A stretch of 64,000 nucleotides of DNA, taken from contig CM052359.1 of NCBI GenBank assembly GCA_028551475.1, forward strand, positions 9,921,583 through 9,985,582, given 5' to 3'. The first letter of the stretch is position 1. Each line of letters starts with the position of its first letter. The notes under the pieces were generated by a model, which worked only from the letters and a program-made list of their open reading frames with translations, did not search any database and was not told the DNA's origin. Source of the DNA: Casuarina equisetifolia (Eukaryota > Streptophyta > Magnoliopsida > Fagales > Casuarinaceae). Position numbers and translations under genes: made by a program. Shown piece by piece: positions 63,301 to 64,000 of the stretch.

Positions 63301-63590
63301 CAAGTATCCTATTTCGAATTGTGAACCAAAGTTTTATTAGGATGTTGTTATGGATTGTAATTGGGTAATGTCAATGGAATAGGAGTTGGAGGCCTTAATG
63401 GCTAATAGCATATGGGATTTAGTGCCTTTGCCCTTTGAATGAAGAACAATTGGTAGTAAGTGGGTATACAAGATAAAATATAACTCATATGGGAGTGTTT
63501 AACAATATAAAGCCCGATTGGTGCCTAAAGGCTATCACTAGTGAGATGATATAGATTATAAGGAGACTTGCTCCCAAAGTGAAGATGATT
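60390..63590 (+). mobile_element. decayed copia relic on the plus strand
   Basis: Plus-strand reading recovers gag from about 60425 (GKNKLGFIDEMLK, IDDPEKAKRWD), then a zinc-knuckle region inside the 124-codon ORF 60863-61237. The knuckle reads C-T-H-C-H-K-S-S-R-T-R-E-Q-C, with Arg in place of the His. The protease motif near 61720 is damaged (WILDSRITNHI, Gly lost). Pre-integrase text (LWLFHLSHPSIKYL) is at 62190-62220. Integrase follows at 62280-62950, and the start of reverse transcriptase (WVYKIKYNSYGSV) at about 63460. Frames shift repeatedly. Confidence 0.78.
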
Positions 63591-63594
63591 ACAA

Positions 63595-64000
63595 GTGGAA
63601 TTATTTTTCTCCAAGAACCCACAGTCATTTGCTTAATGATTTTTGCATTGAAAATGGAATTAAACATGGGCTTTTTCTCCTAAAACCCTTCAATAGAATG
63701 AGATAGTAAAAAGAAAAAAAAAAAAAGAAATGGCTAAGACCATGTTAATAGAGAATAATTTACCTAAATATTTTTAGGGAGAAGTAATAAGCATTGCATG
63801 TCAACTTTTGAACAAGTGACCATTAGATAGATAATAAAGAAAGCTTCGTATGAGATTCTTAACAATAATAAACCAAATACTTGGCATTTTAGGGCTTTTG
63901 GTTGTAAATGCCTTATTCATAATAACGGCAAGGAACAACTAAAAAAAATTAATGCAAAAGTGATGAAGGGATATTTCTAGGATATTCACACTAGAGTTGT
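63595..64000 (+). mobile_element. second copia relic, integrase part, cut by the window end
   Basis: Abruptly after the reverse transcriptase start of the previous relic, integrase text appears again: ENGIKHG, then EMAKTMLIENNLPKYF-like sequence, and FRAFGCKCLIHNNGKE near 63890-63940. The order is impossible for one element, so this is a separate copia fragment. Its text resembles the integrase of the nested 15-22 kb element more than the relic it abuts. It continues past the window. Confidence 0.7.

Noticed and set aside
1-64000. tRNA, rRNA, microRNA or CRISPR-like loci
   Set aside because: I looked for tRNA arm motifs, long near-perfect hairpins and regular short repeats and found none convincing. 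The TGGTATC words are retroelement primer sites, not tRNA genes.

Overview
The window is nuclear DNA from a flowering plant, most likely a eudicot. The evidence is the gene content (a plant-type DYW pentatricopeptide repeat gene, a CSLD cellulose-synthase-like gene with GT-AG introns, a GATL glycosyltransferase), the AT-rich intergenic DNA and the many Ty1/copia retrotransposons. I cannot name the species. There are no operons, CRISPR arrays or prokaryotic features.

Four protein-coding loci look functional and one more is a damaged duplicate. (1) At 0.8-5.9 kb lie two tandem PPR genes on the minus strand. The left copy is a full DYW-type editing factor resembling Arabidopsis At2g41080. The right copy has lost its DYW deaminase domain through a one-base deletion and further decay. 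(2) At 8.3-12.25 kb on the plus strand is a three-exon CSLD5 orthologue. The predicted splices join to exactly 1176 codons plus stop. Four copies of the octamer CGACCGTT lie upstream of it, and two short upstream ORFs lie in its probable leader. (3) At 30.4-31.5 kb on the minus strand is a single-exon GATL6/GATL7-type GT8 glycosyltransferase. (4) At 57.6-58.0 kb on the minus strand is a small 130-residue plant protein of unknown function.

Most of the rest is retrotransposon. From 12.76 to 24.85 kb an old, decayed copia element with LTRs of about 200 bp is split by a younger copia element (15,057-22,335) with 1.5 kb LTRs and a perfect GTATG target duplication. The younger element lacks its protease region. 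From 39.59 to 45.21 kb a third copia element with 225 bp LTRs and a GTATT-like five-base duplication, read as GTTAT, sits inside the RNase H domain of an older non-LTR (LINE) 3' end that finishes in poly(A). From 46.7 to 50.6 kb is a plus-strand copia relic broken by an insertion of about 1.3 kb. From 60.4 to 64.0 kb are two abutting plus-strand copia relics, the second cut by the window edge. The 24.9-30.4, 32.2-39.4 and 50.6-57.6 kb intervals are AT-rich, with a few short ORFs of unproven meaning.

CSLD5 and the GATL protein both act in cell-wall polysaccharide synthesis, but they are about 18 kb apart, on opposite strands, with retrotransposons between them. I see no sign that they form a unit. 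I did not find a convincing new biological system. The best leads are the octamer cluster upstream of CSLD5, the PPR duplicate that lost its deaminase, and the layered retroelement insertions.
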